Source of the DNA: Cerrena zonata
Lineage: Eukaryota > Basidiomycota > Agaricomycetes > Polyporales > Cerrenaceae
Direction of reading: 5' to 3'
Assembly: GCA_038087015.1 (NCBI GenBank)
Contig: JASBNA010000059.1
Span: forward strand, 124,001 to 188,000
Length of the DNA: 64,000 nt
Shown: one piece after another, positions 49,440-59,201 of the stretch
How positions within the stretch are numbered: the stretch's first letter is position 1
Layout: the number at the start of each line of letters is the position of its first letter
Position numbers and translations under genes: made by a program
Notes under the pieces: model-generated
The model's input: only the letters and a program-made list of their open reading frames with translations
Told to the model about the DNA's origin: nothing
Database searches by the model: none

Positions 49440-49810
49440 CGTATGCATGTGTATGAGTTTAGTGGATACGTGGCCGTATAGCAACGACATGATCATTTGC
49501 ACCTCTTGTCGAAGTCGGAGGGGAATTTCACACCTATGATTTGATCACCTCTATTTTGGTAGCATCACGACGCACCGTACTACAACATGAAAAAGAGGTT
49601 CTATCATTGAAAACACCAGTAGGATACGAAATGAGATCCCGTCAAATTGCAGTAGGATTGCAGCATAAGATGATTAAATTCTTGGGATAATACAAGAGAA
49701 GACACGAGCAATAGTATAATGACCAAATACGAGGGGTCCTAAAATTGAATCCGCTATGACGGCGATCGAATTCTGAAAAATCTTGGCGCTCCTCGATCTT
49801 GCAAACCACC
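49440..49810. other. Intergenic, start of the HNH duplication unit
   Basis: 371 bp without a gene. The duplication shared with 52.3 kb probably begins near its right end. Confidence 0.4.
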
Positions 49811-51125
49811 ATGGCCGAAAACATAAATATCGATGCGCCTATCACTTTCAATATCCCACACATTCAAGTCGATCAGTCAGCAAAGGAGAAGTACATACAG
49901 CTAGAAATCCCGCTCTATATCATCCAAAGCATCTGCCGTTTCCCTGTCAAATGGCTTCGATATGTAGCATGGGCAATCCTACATGTACATGGCAATGTTC
50001 TCATTCAACCCCCCACTTCCGTCGCCGAAGTCCTGGAAGACGATGCTACCCGTCTCTCCCGGTGATGTACTTTATTTTGTGGCCCGTGGTGAGTGTGGAC
50101 TTCGATTAGTGATTCAGTCAACTCTATCTCAAGTTTATACAAGATAATATAACCGCTTCCGCCACTGTTGACTTGGATGCCACTGAGGTTCATACAGACT
50201 CACAAACTTCAGCCTCCTATCTGAGTGACTGCCCACCAATGATTTTCAACGACGAACTGCTTGAGCGTGACTGTAACTGTATATTCACCGGCCTAAAACG
50301 TTTCAAGATCAATATGCACATCATACCCTTCACTCGAGGAAATCCGGTAGGCAGCCGACGCTAGCCCTATTCAGGTCGTCTGTGGGCTGATCCTTGTGAC
50401 TGAACAGCGGTTACAACAGATCGTACAGTCCCGCGGGGGTCCTCAGGACTTCGACGACATCAATGATGTACGGAATGCCTTCACTGCGTACAGATCAATC
50501 CATATTGAATTCGATTCCAGCTTCGTTGTAATCCTAGTGGTAAAGTATGACTCCTATCCTCAGTTTGGTTTGCTCATAGTCAACTGCAGACCCCAAATGA
50601 TATACTCGATCATAACGACATTCCAGAGGCAACCACCGCTCCTCCAAACAGTGATCAGCGACCCTCCGATGAAGTTCAGTACACTCTTCAATATCTGACG
50701 CAAGACGAGGAAATGGTAGAAACGCTTTGGTTTGCGCGGTGCTGTTAACAATAAGGTCGCCACATTTCTGGACCCCTCTAGTCAACCCTCTTCCATCCAG
50801 TTTACTCCTTCATTACCGGTACGGCGGAGCAGTGCTGACACGATTTGGTACGAAGATATCTCAAGACACTTGGAAAGCCTCCGATGTATGGGATAGGCCA
50901 GATACTGTAGCAGTGCCATCCCATACCCATACTGGTCCGAGGGCGATTATCAAGAAACGAGAGCGTGCACGGGCTTTGGCTCTGGTATCTGACAGGATGA
51001 CCATGGATGAGGCGATGGACTTCATGGCAGGCATATCGTTCCAACAACTACGTGGAAGACAAAACAGAGCCTGGCAACAAAGACGACTCGAGATTCAGAC
51101 TTGGATCAATACTTCCGGGCAATAG
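49811..51125 (+). pseudogene. HNH-nuclease-like gene, copy 1, inactivated
   Basis: Tandem paralogue of the gene at 52340-59201, recognisable throughout. The first exon starts ATG 49811 and shares a near-identical block with copy 2 (IQLEIPLYIIQSICRFPVKW). The HNH_2-type region is present (PPMIFNDELLERDCNCIFTG, HIIPFTRGNP), and the last part (SLLLHYRYGGAVLTRFGTKI, RAIIKKRERARALALVSDRM) ends at the same position, stop 51123-51125. Lesions relative to copy 2 are: one extra base near 50051 causing an early TGA; loss of the intron-1 acceptor (copy 2 has gttaacag, copy 1 only gttg, about 50170); one extra base near 50727; and four extra bases near 50775. The 3' end therefore survives only as an out-of-frame remnant. 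The uninterrupted second intron (about 50342-50405) shows what the empty site looks like in copy 2. Confidence 0.8.
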
Positions 51126-51414
51126 TTTCCGATAAGTCCCCTGTACGCTTACTGTTATGTTCAATTAATGTCGTATTATATTTTCCATTCAATTGTTCTC
51201 TGTGGCTGTTTGCTCTCGGCCCATTGTATTATGTTGGAAGAGACTCGGGTAGGTTTCGATTGTGTCACTGTTATTCACTTACATTATCTTGATGCTCGTG
51301 TTGCTTTTAGTGTTATAACCGCGCCAGTATCCTCCGGTGGTCTTGATGCACAAATAGGTGTTATGAACATTCATGGATGTAATAACAGTCCTGTCACTAC
51401 ACCCGAATTGTATC

Positions 51415-51446
51415 ATTTTATTATTATTATTATTATTATTATTAAA
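51415..51446 (+). repeat. TTA trinucleotide microsatellite
   Basis: About ten ATT/TTA units in a row between HNH copies 1 and 2. Confidence 0.85.
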
Positions 51447-51943
51447 TCCGAGTTTATTGTTCCCTCAGGGCGGAGCCCTATGTTGGACAGAACATACAGT
51501 GGTACGGAACGCAATCGAAACAAACACCCCCTCTTCCTTCCCATGAAACTGACGAATTGTATCATGTAAGTGACAACATGCCTATTGGATACACTGCCGA
51601 CCGTTGCATGTTCAAGGAGGTTTTTCATACGATTTTCGGGATTGGTGTCTCCTCGACATGAATATTTCCACCAAATTTGTTTGTGCAGAAGGTAACTCAC
51701 GCCCACTCTCCACTCTACTGTCTCTCGCGTTGGCTCGCCAACAATGTACTAAATCGGGTTCATGAATCGTCTCGTCTGTCGTCATTATCAATATCCCCTG
51801 TGGTGATCTGTAGGCCCTCTACCATCGTATCGCAACCGAGCCATATTTCTGAGTCTGACATCTCTTCAATCCACCCTAGCCTACACCAAGTCATGGAAAG
51901 GAAGTAATATAAGTCGGTTTATATAGATATAAATCATGAGATG

Positions 51944-52068
51944 CTAGCGCAAGTGGTCTGGGGGCTGCAGCAACCTAGACCAAGCTCACCGGCTTTCTTC
52001 CGGGGACTCGGGGAGCCCCTCCCTCTGTTGGCGTAGTTATGGCGCGAGGCGACCCAAGGTTCAAAACC
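51944..52068 (+). repeat. Possible tRNA-derived SINE-like fragment (A and B boxes)
   Basis: TAGCGCAAGTGG at 51944-51955 fits a polymerase III A box, and GGTTCAAAACC at 52058-52068 fits a B box except for one position. Spacing of about 110 bp is too long for a tRNA, and no cloverleaf can be drawn, so a SINE-like relic or chance remain possible. Confidence 0.25.
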
Positions 52069-52339
52069 TGCTCACATGGAGATGGCTTTGCCCTGACCTG
52101 CCGGGAGATCGGTGGTAAAACAGTATAAAAGCTGGAGCTCGCGAATATCTCATTTTTTGTAAATTTATGTATGTCTTCCGCTCTGGCGTCGGCAAACACG
52201 ACACCTTCCTGTTTTAGATTCACCTTCAAACTCTCCCAGTTTCCGATCACAACATACTAAGACATTTAGGATGACTCCTTTTTTTCTGGCTAGAACGAAA
52301 CTATATATGTAGTACTGTATCTTGCAACTTGGCATCACC

Positions 52340-55300
52340 ATGGACAAAAACACAGATGCATTTATCATCTTCAATCTCCCAAACATTCAGGTCGATCATT
52401 CAACAGAAGAGAAGTACATACAGCTAGAAATCCCGCTCTATATCATCCAAAGCATCTGCCGTTTCCCTGTCAAATGGCTTCGATATGTAGCATGGGCAAT
52501 CTTACATGTACATGGCAATATTCTCGTTCAACCCCCCACCTCCATCGCCAAAGTCCTGGAAGACGATGCCACCCTCTCTCCCAACGATGTGCTCTACTTC
52601 TTATCCCGTGGTGAGTGTGGACTTTGATTAGTGATTCAGTCAACTACATTTCAAGTTTATACAAGATAATATAATCGCTTCCGCTACTGTTAACAGACTT
52701 GGATGCCATTGAAACTCATACAGAGTCACAAACTTCAGCCTCCTATCTGAGTGATTGCCCGCCAATGATATTCGACGACGAACTGCTTGAGCGTGATGGT
52801 AACTGTATATTCACAGGCTTAGGACGTTTTTACAGGCATATGCACATCATACATTTCACTCGAGAAAATTCGGTAGGCAACCGATATTGTTGAGGTAGAC
52901 TGTCAGCAACAACAACACATAGAGCGCCTAGGCCACGAGGGTTCGGATCAGGGATGGACGAATAAGGTAATCGAGTGAAAGTAGGGAGCCAGTCAGACTA
53001 GGAGGTCGAGTAGAAGTCGGAGTAAAGACCAGCTCGAAGCTGGAGTTCCTCGACGATGTATACAACGTACTTATACTACCAATACATGCGGAACGGATAT
53101 ACTACAAGTCGGAACTGAGTACGGATCGACTACGATACGCAAGCGGTACGGAAGGAAAGGAGCGGATGGCGGCACGTGCGCGGGACGGATAAGGAAGGTG
53201 GACCGAGATATCCGAGGAGTTCGTGACATTTACCCCCCCTCTAAGGATTGCGTCCTCGCAATCGGATGTTGTACGCGTTGATAAGTGCCATCTTCCCAAT
53301 TATAGAGAGTAATAGGAATATTAGTGGGTCGTGTGAGGTTTTCTATATACTTAAAACGAATCTTCCCAGGAATCTTCAAAAATATTGGACGGGGAGCGGA
53401 GGGGTTGGTCTTGTGGAAATCTTCTACTAAATGAGGAACCTTCGTCAAAAGATCGGTCCGAGACCGCCATTCCATTTCGTATCGTGGTTTTTCTTCATAA
53501 GTGATGAGATATTGGAGTCCAGGACCCTTAACACGTGAATCGACAACCTTTTCGATCTTCCATTCCTCCTTCCCGGGATCTACGTTAACGTCGACGGGGT
53601 TGACCTTGGGTTGAGATTCGAAACTGGGTGCCTTGAATGGTGTCAATAATCCCTCATTGATGACCGGATGAATACCGCGCCACTTCCTCGGGATATCCAA
53701 GCGATAGGCAGCGGGACCAATCTTATCTAAGATCTTGAACGGTCTGAACCTCTTGTCCCCGAGCTTCTTCATCGGCTGATCGGTCCTAATGTTAGTCCCT
53801 TCTAGCCATACTAAGTTGCCCACTTTGTAGTCACGAGATTCTCCTTTCTTTTTGTCGTAATACTTCTTCATCATCTCTTGAGCCAATTTCATCGCACTAG
53901 AAGCTTCTTCCTGAACCTTGTGCATATGTGCGACAAATTCCTGAGCCGTGGCATTATGTGTGGAACATGGTAAACTAGTCCCCTTCCAGGGGTGTTTCCC
54001 GTACGTCATGAAGAACGGCGAATATCCAGTGGAGGAATGAACCCGATCGTTGTAAGAAAACTCAGCTAGAGGTAACCAGTGGGACCAATCACTTTGTCTC
54101 TGGTTAATAAAAAGACGAAGATATTGTTCGACCTCTTGGTTAACTCGTTCTGTCTGTCCATCGGTCTGCGGGTGGTAAGCCGTCGAGAGGTTAGATTTAA
54201 TTCCCAATAGCTTGTATACGGCTTGAATGAACTTAGCGGCGAATTGTGGTCCACGGTCACTGATAATCTTGTGGGGTAGGCCGACGTCTCGGAATACACG
54301 TTCAATGAACACGCGTGCGAAGCCGGCCGCATCGAGATCGTAGTGCGTGGGAATGGACCACAATCGTTTGCTCTTTAGGTCCACTATATTGAGAATTGCG
54401 TCATATCCTTCCGAATTGGGTAATTGACCGATGATGTCGACCGACATAGTGGTAAAGTTCTCTTCGGGAACATTGTGAGGATAGAGAGGGTTTGTTTTTC
54501 GTCCATGCTGCGACTTGGTTCGTTGACACGCAATGCAACCGTCAACGTACTTCCGTACGTCTCGTTGTAAACCGGGCCACCAGTAGTCGCAAAGGATAAG
54601 CTCGTGAGTTTTGTACCTTCCCGGGTGCCCCGCTAGAACCGAGTCGTGATGTTCTCGTATAATGTCTTCCCTCAACTTCTTATCCTTCGGGACGTAGATT
54701 CGTTCCTTCCAAGTAACAATTCCATCTTCTTCTTTCCATTCGGCGTTCTTCTCTAATAACGCTTTCACCACTTCCCTATCCCGGTTATTCTTAACCCTCT
54801 TCAATTTGTCCTTTAAGTCGGTGACGGGACCCTCTAGATCGACAGCTAGTTGATGTTGCCAGAAATGGTAAGGCTTCAGGAGGATGACACCTTCGTTATC
54901 TTGCAAACCTCGATCATGATCGGCTCGCCTAGTGAGTAGGTCGGCTTTACCGTTAAGTTTACCCGGTTTGTGTTGCAAGGAGAAGTGGTAATCCGCTAGC
55001 TCGGAGACCCATCGAGCTTGGCGACGATTCAACTTTTGGGGTTTTCGAAAGTACTTGAGGTTTTTGTGATCGGTCCAGACCTCGACGTCATGATTAGCTC
55101 CCACGAGTAGGTAACGATATTCCGAAAGAGCGGTAACGATCGCCAGTAGTTCCTTGTCGTATATCTTGTAATTGCGTTCAGCGGGGTTCATGGCTTTGGA
55201 CAGGAAGGCCACTGGTTTCCATGTTCCCTGCTGATGTTGAGATAATACGGCTCCTACGGCAAAGTTGGATGCATCGCATTCTAAACGGAAGGGATCAATC

Positions 55301-58300
55301 TCGTTTGGTATGGCCAAGACTGGCGCGCTAATCAGTCGGTGTTTAAGATCTTGAAAGGCCCGTTCCTGATCACTAGACCATTTCCAATCGGTTTTACCCA
55401 TTAATTCCATAAGAGGTTTGGCGATTTGGCCATAGTCTTTGATGAAATGTCGATAAAAGTTGGTGAACCCTAAGAATGCCTGTACGTCTCTTTTACAAGA
55501 GGGCCTAGGCCACGTCCGTACACCTTCCACTTTAGTAGGGTCCATAGCTACCGTCCCCTCGGATATGATCATTCCGAGGTATTCGGTCTCTAACTTCTCG
55601 AATTCGCATTTTTCATCTTTTAGGAATAGCTTGTTATCGCGTAGGATTTGCAACACTTCTCGGGTAACTTGACGGTGTTCTTCTAAGGTCTTAGTGAAAA
55701 TTAAAATGTCATCAAGGTATACCACCACTACGCCTCGATTAATGAGATCTCGAAATAGATCGTTCATCATTGTTTGGAACGTGGCGGGAGAGTTGGTAAG
55801 CCCGAAAAACATCACTAAGGGTTCGAAGAGACCTCGATTCGTGCGAAAGGCCGCCTTCCATTCATCACCTTCCTTGATCCGAACGTTGTTGTAATCCCAA
55901 CGTACGTCAAGTTTGGTGAAGTACTTAGCTCCTTTTAATTTACCGATCAGATCTTGCACTAGAGGTAGCAGATAACGGTTTTTGATGGTGATGTCATTTA
56001 ATCGCCTATAATCTTGAATGGGCCTTAAGGATCCATCTTTTTTCTTGACGAAGAAGAAGGGGGATGCCATTGGGGATTTCGATGGTCGAATACGGCCCGA
56101 GCGTAAGTTTTCTTCCAGAAAATCGTCTAGTTTTCGTTGTTCTTCCGGGGATAGCGGGTAGACTTTACAATCTACAGGCTTGGCGCCTGGTGTAAGCTCA
56201 ATGGTGTGATCCCAGGGACGTCGGTCCGGTAATTCATCGAACGATTCCTTCGCGAAGACGTCTCGAAAATCGTGATACGTCTCAGGTACAATCTTCTCAA
56301 ACGGCAACCTTTCTTTCTGTTGATATTGTTTTTCGGCGAGTTCGATAGACGTTGTAGTATGGGAGCATATTTCGAATTCGGCTTTTGAGTGTATGTACCC
56401 AGTCCAGTCGAGTGCGAACACTCTATCTCCCTCCTCAATGCGATCCTCCGGATCGTCATAAGGTAAGTCCTCTGTCTCGACGTCATCGGGACCGAAAGGG
56501 AGTGAGCGAACGTGACCGCAAATTTCTGGACAGTTGGAGAACTTAACTTCTCCGGCTCGCCAATCCACAACAGGGTTGTGAAAGGTGAGCCACTCGTGTC
56601 CCAAAAACATTGAACTTTTTCCTAAGTTGGTCACGCCCAGGAGGATCTTCTCTGCGTGATCCCCAACTGTCATTCGAAATTCGACGTATTCCCGAATAGG
56701 ACCACCGGAATTAAAAGAATTGTCGGCGTTGTAAACAGGGATGGGGCGTGGAAGTTTCTTCGTGGGAATTCGATGTTCCTGAATGAATTTAGCGTCGATG
56801 CAAGATCCGGTGCATCCACTATCCAATAAGGCGGGTACGGTGAATTTTCGCTGATCGCCGGGGTTCTGGAGTGTGACAGCGAGGTCGGTTTGGTTCCCCT
56901 TCCGGCCTCTAATATAGTGCTTTTTTTGGGATAGCTCTAGTAACGTCCAGATGGCGGTTTCCCGATCGATTTTACGAATCGTCTTAAGGATTTCGTCAGT
57001 TGCTTCACCTTCGCGTTTCTTGTGTACCCAAATACGTAGGATACCAATAGCACGAGGGGTATCTTCTAGGATTCTTTCTAGGACCCATTCCGGTGTCCAA
57101 CTCTTAGGACCATTCGGTCGTCTGCGCTTTTGAGCCATATAGTGTGAGTTAACATTAAGGAAGTCATCTTCAACTATACGACTCTGAGCCGGTGAGGTCG
57201 CGCTCACTCCCGGCTTTAGGGAAAATCCTTCTTGTCCTCCGGTTTCTCCCCATTGAACATCATCTCCTTCAACTCTTTCATTTCCTCTTCTGAAAGCATC
57301 GAGGCTAGCTGTCTAACGCTAAATTTTTCGTTCTGGGGGCAATTACGTCCGAGATGGCCGCGTTCGCCACACTTGAAGCATCGGCCTTCCTTACGCATTC
57401 GGTCTAGATCCATCGGTTCACCTGCTCCACCAAAAGTGACGCCGGTTCCGTCCTTTCGGGTAGGAGCATGTGAAGTAGGGTTGGGAACGTGGTTGTGTAC
57501 AACAGACGGGTTGTTGGAAGGGTTGTTGCGAGGAGGTCGGAATGCGGAGGTAGTAGCATTGTTAATCCGAGGGGCTCGAAACATCTTTTCTTCTGCTTCG
57601 TAAGTGCGACGTTCTCGATCGATTGCAAGAGCGCGAGTCTTCCACTGCCTAAGGGAGAAGGGGGCAGGGTAACTCTTCGCAACTGACTCGCGAAGTTCGA
57701 GAGTGAGTCCGCGTTTGAATTCCTTAAGGAGGGCAGTGTCGTTGTAACCCGTATCGACTTCATACTGTTCGAATAACAGTAAGTAATCGTCACAGGAACC
57801 CGTCATTCGAATAGATTGGATCTTAGTCTGGGCCGTCGTAGCGGGGCTCGGGTCGGCGAAGGTTTCCCTGAGATCCATTTCAAATTGATCCCAGCCTACC
57901 GGATTGGCGATGACCTTCTTGTAGTACTGTTGAGCCCAAGTGCCCGCGCGTCCTCTCTTCATGTAGGATAAGGTAAAGATGATACGTTTAGTTACCCAAT
58001 CACCGCGACTAAAGCGAGAGGGATCAGCCATGAAGTTCATGTTGAGACTATGCCAGAACGCATCGAATTTGTCCTGGGCGCCTTCATAATCATCGGGTGA
58101 TGAAACCTTCATGCGGTCAGCGGAAGTATCGGCGCGTGGGGCACTAGTGCTTGATAAGACTTTAGCGAAAGCTTGCTTAAGTCCTTCTTCGTTGGTGCTA
58201 GTGTCCGGTTGGGTCTGGATCTGTTGAAGTAGGTCCACGAAGGTGTCAACAAGTTGGCGGGTTGAACTTTCGGTTCGAGGGGATGTAGTAGTAGTATCGA

Positions 58301-59201
58301 GATTGGATGTAGAGGGTGGAGCGAGGGGATCGTCAATTGGCATTGATGGTTCCTGAGATTCGGCCATATTAACGAGTGATAAGGCGGAAGTATAGTAAGG
58401 ATAAAATAAGGGTTGGCGGGTAGGGAGTAATAGGTTCAGAGATAAGTTGAGTTTGTCGAGGTGGGCTGATCGTTGTGGATAGCGGCTACAACAGATCGTG
58501 CGGTCCTGCAGGGGTCCTCAGGACCTCGACGACATCAATGATGTACGGAATGCCTTCACTGCATACTCATGTCTTCACATCGAATTCGATGGCGGCTTTG
58601 TTGCAGTTTTAGTGGTAGGGTATGACTTTTATGCTCAGTTTATTCTACTCATGATCAGCTACAGACACCAAATGAAGTGCTCGACCATAACGACATTCCA
58701 GAGGCATGCGTCAATCTTCGTAGTGACAGAGACCATCAACACCCCCACGGAGTTCAATACACCCTCCAATATCTAATCCACGACGAGGAAATGGTGGAAA
58801 CGCTTAGTACGCGCGGTGCCGTTAACAATAAAGTCGCGACATTCTTGGACCCTAGTAGTCGATCTCTCCCATCCGGTTTACTCCTCCATTATCGCTATGG
58901 AGCAGCAGTGCTAACACGATTTGGTACGAAGACATCTCAAGACGCCTGGAAAGCCTCCGATGTATGGGACAGGCCAGATACTGAAGCAGTACCATGTCAT
59001 ACCACTACTGGTTCGAGGGCGATTATCAAAAAACGAGATCGAGCACGGGCTTTGGCTCTGGCATCTAACACAATGACACTAGACGACGCAATGGATATGG
59101 TGGCTGGGCTTTCATACCCACAATTCCTGGCGAGGCAGAATAAGGCCCGGTTGGAAAAGCGGCAAGATATTCTGAATTGGATTGATACTTCTGCGCAATA
59201 G
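52340..59201 (+). CDS. HNH-nuclease-like protein, copy 2, with a retroelement in intron 2
   Basis: Four exons join in phase: 52340-52610, 52697-52872, 58483-58614 and 58659-59201, giving 373 residues. The HNH_2-type region (a family common in agaricomycetes) is around residues 120-150: CPPMIFDDELLERDGNCIFT, then G, FYRHMHIIHFTREN, with His and flanking residues kept. The N-terminal block (IQLEIPLYIIQSICRFPVKW) and the C-terminal block (GLLLHYRYGAAVLTRFGTKT, RAIIKKRDRARALALASNTM, FLARQNKARLEKRQDILNWI) have no known function I can name. Intron 2 begins gtaggc at 52873 and ends ggatag at 58482. It holds a 5.5 kb antisense Ty3/gypsy element, so its length is 5.6 kb against about 64 bp in copy 1. 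All exons are open, in contrast to copy 1. Whether the long intron is spliced is unknown. Confidence 0.75.
52901..53228 (-). repeat. Retrotransposon LTR (3' LTR), 328 bp
   Basis: Bounded by TGTCA...TGACA, a perfect 5 bp terminal inverted repeat with the canonical TG...CA ends. It directly abuts a polypurine tract (minus strand GAGGGGGGTAA) that primes plus-strand synthesis. No second copy is found in the window. Confidence 0.75.
53229..53245 (-). other. Polypurine tract next to the LTR
   Basis: The plus strand ttaccccccctctaagg gives a purine-rich GAGGGGGG run on the element strand just before the LTR, the expected primer site for second-strand DNA synthesis. Confidence 0.7.
53230..57207 (-). 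CDS. Ty3/gypsy Pol polyprotein (PR-RT-RNase H-IN-chromodomain)
   Basis: An open frame of 1325 codons. Domains in order: aspartic protease with PALLDSGCTGSCIDAKFI (active-site DSG) near residue 130; reverse transcriptase with KKKDGSLRPIQDYRRLND, FTKLDVRWDYNNVRI and the catalytic VVYLDDILIF; RNase H with LECDASNFAVGAVLS; integrase with the HHCC zinc finger (HPGRYKTHE...CIACQRTKSQ) and the D,D-35-E core (MSVDIIGQLPNSEGYDAILN, SDRGPQFAAKFIQAVYKLLG, TDGQTERVNQEVEQYLR); and a C-terminal chromodomain-like segment (KIEKVVDSRVKGPGLQYLIT, YEMEWRSRTDLL), which marks a chromovirus. Pol is in the -1 frame relative to gag and is open back to 57312, overlapping gag by about 97 nt. The first ATG is at 57138, so expression could be by frameshift or reinitiation. 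No disabling mutation is seen. Confidence 0.95.
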   Translation of the reverse strand: MSATSPAQSRIVEDDFLNVNSHYMAQKRRRPNGPKSWTPEWVLERILEDTPRAIGILRIWVHKKREGEATDEILKTIRKIDRETAIWTLLELSQKKHYIRGRKGNQTDLAVTLQNPGDQRKFTVPALLDSGCTGSCIDAKFIQEHRIPTKKLPRPIPVYNADNSFNSGGPIREYVEFRMTVGDHAEKILLGVTNLGKSSMFLGHEWLTFHNPVVDWRAGEVKFSNCPEICGHVRSLPFGPDDVETEDLPYDDPEDRIEEGDRVFALDWTGYIHSKAEFEICSHTTTSIELAEKQYQQKERLPFEKIVPETYHDFRDVFAKESFDELPDRRPWDHTIELTPGAKPVDCKVYPLSPEEQRKLDDFLEENLRSGRIRPSKSPMASPFFFVKKKDGSLRPIQDYRRLNDITIKNRYLLPLVQDLIGKLKGAKYFTKLDVRWDYNNVRIKEGDEWKAAFRTNRGLFEPLVMFFGLTNSPATFQTMMNDLFRDLINRGVVVVYLDDILIFTKTLEEHRQVTREVLQILRDNKLFLKDEKCEFEKLETEYLGMIISEGTVAMDPTKVEGVRTWPRPSCKRDVQAFLGFTNFYRHFIKDYGQIAKPLMELMGKTDWKWSSDQERAFQDLKHRLISAPVLAIPNEIDPFRLECDASNFAVGAVLSQHQQGTWKPVAFLSKAMNPAERNYKIYDKELLAIVTALSEYRYLLVGANHDVEVWTDHKNLKYFRKPQKLNRRQARWVSELADYHFSLQHKPGKLNGKADLLTRRADHDRGLQDNEGVILLKPYHFWQHQLAVDLEGPVTDLKDKLKRVKNNRDREVVKALLEKNAEWKEEDGIVTWKERIYVPKDKKLREDIIREHHDSVLAGHPGRYKTHELILCDYWWPGLQRDVRKYVDGCIACQRTKSQHGRKTNPLYPHNVPEENFTTMSVDIIGQLPNSEGYDAILNIVDLKSKRLWSIPTHYDLDAAGFARVFIERVFRDVGLPHKIISDRGPQFAAKFIQAVYKLLGIKSNLSTAYHPQTDGQTERVNQEVEQYLRLFINQRQSDWSHWLPLAEFSYNDRVHSSTGYSPFFMTYGKHPWKGTSLPCSTHNATAQEFVAHMHKVQEEASSAMKLAQEMMKKYYDKKKGESRDYKVGNLVWLEGTNIRTDQPMKKLGDKRFRPFKILDKIGPAAYRLDIPRKWRGIHPVINEGLLTPFKAPSFESQPKVNPVDVNVDPGKEEWKIEKVVDSRVKGPGLQYLITYEEKPRYEMEWRSRTDLLTKVPHLVEDFHKTNPSAPRPIFLKIPGKIRFKYIENLTRPTNIPITLYNWEDGTYQRVQHPIARTQSLEGG
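57216..58367 (-). CDS. Ty3/gypsy Gag (capsid and zinc-knuckle nucleocapsid)
   Basis: An intact frame of 383 residues from ATG 58367. It has an acidic, Ser/Thr-rich N-terminus, a retrotransposon-gag capsid core around residues 85-245 (FDAFWHSLNMNFMADPSRFS, AGTWAQQYYKKVIANPVGWD, FEMDLRETFADPSPATTAQT, LLKEFKRGLTLELRESVAKS), a basic/Asn/Pro-rich linker, and one CCHC knuckle, CFKCGERGHLGRNC, near residue 333. It forms particles that package element RNA. It ends KDFP with TAA at 57218-57216. Confidence 0.93.
   Translation of the reverse strand: MAESQEPSMPIDDPLAPPSTSNLDTTTTSPRTESSTRQLVDTFVDLLQQIQTQPDTSTNEEGLKQAFAKVLSSTSAPRADTSADRMKVSSPDDYEGAQDKFDAFWHSLNMNFMADPSRFSRGDWVTKRIIFTLSYMKRGRAGTWAQQYYKKVIANPVGWDQFEMDLRETFADPSPATTAQTKIQSIRMTGSCDDYLLLFEQYEVDTGYNDTALLKEFKRGLTLELRESVAKSYPAPFSLRQWKTRALAIDRERRTYEAEEKMFRAPRINNATTSAFRPPRNNPSNNPSVVHNHVPNPTSHAPTRKDGTGVTFGGAGEPMDLDRMRKEGRCFKCGERGHLGRNCPQNEKFSVRQLASMLSEEEMKELKEMMFNGEKPEDKKDFP

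Larger units (their letters stand above)
51126..52339. other. Inter-copy spacer of the HNH duplication
   Basis: Begins with sequence homologous to the region 3' of copy 2 (gttcaattaatg about 51157 and about 59240), so the repeat unit extends past the stop codon. It also contains a TTA microsatellite (51415-51446) and a tRNA-promoter-like pair of boxes (51944-52068). No open gene. Confidence 0.5.
52901..58454 (-). mobile_element. Ty3/gypsy chromovirus retrotransposon with a single LTR
   Basis: On the minus strand the element reads leader, gag (58367-57216), pol (57312/57138-53230), a polypurine tract (about 53245-53229) and one LTR (53228-52901). Gag and pol have no internal stop, so insertion is recent. 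The 5' LTR expected beyond 58367 is absent: only about 90 bp of leader precede host sequence that aligns with HNH copy 1. It lies wholly inside an intron, antisense to the host gene. The ends are flanked by an imperfect 14 bp pair (GTTGAGGTAGACTG at 52889-52902, GTCGAGGTGGGCTG at 58455-58468, 11 of 14 identical). The right boundary is set by where similarity to the host gene resumes. Confidence 0.88.
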
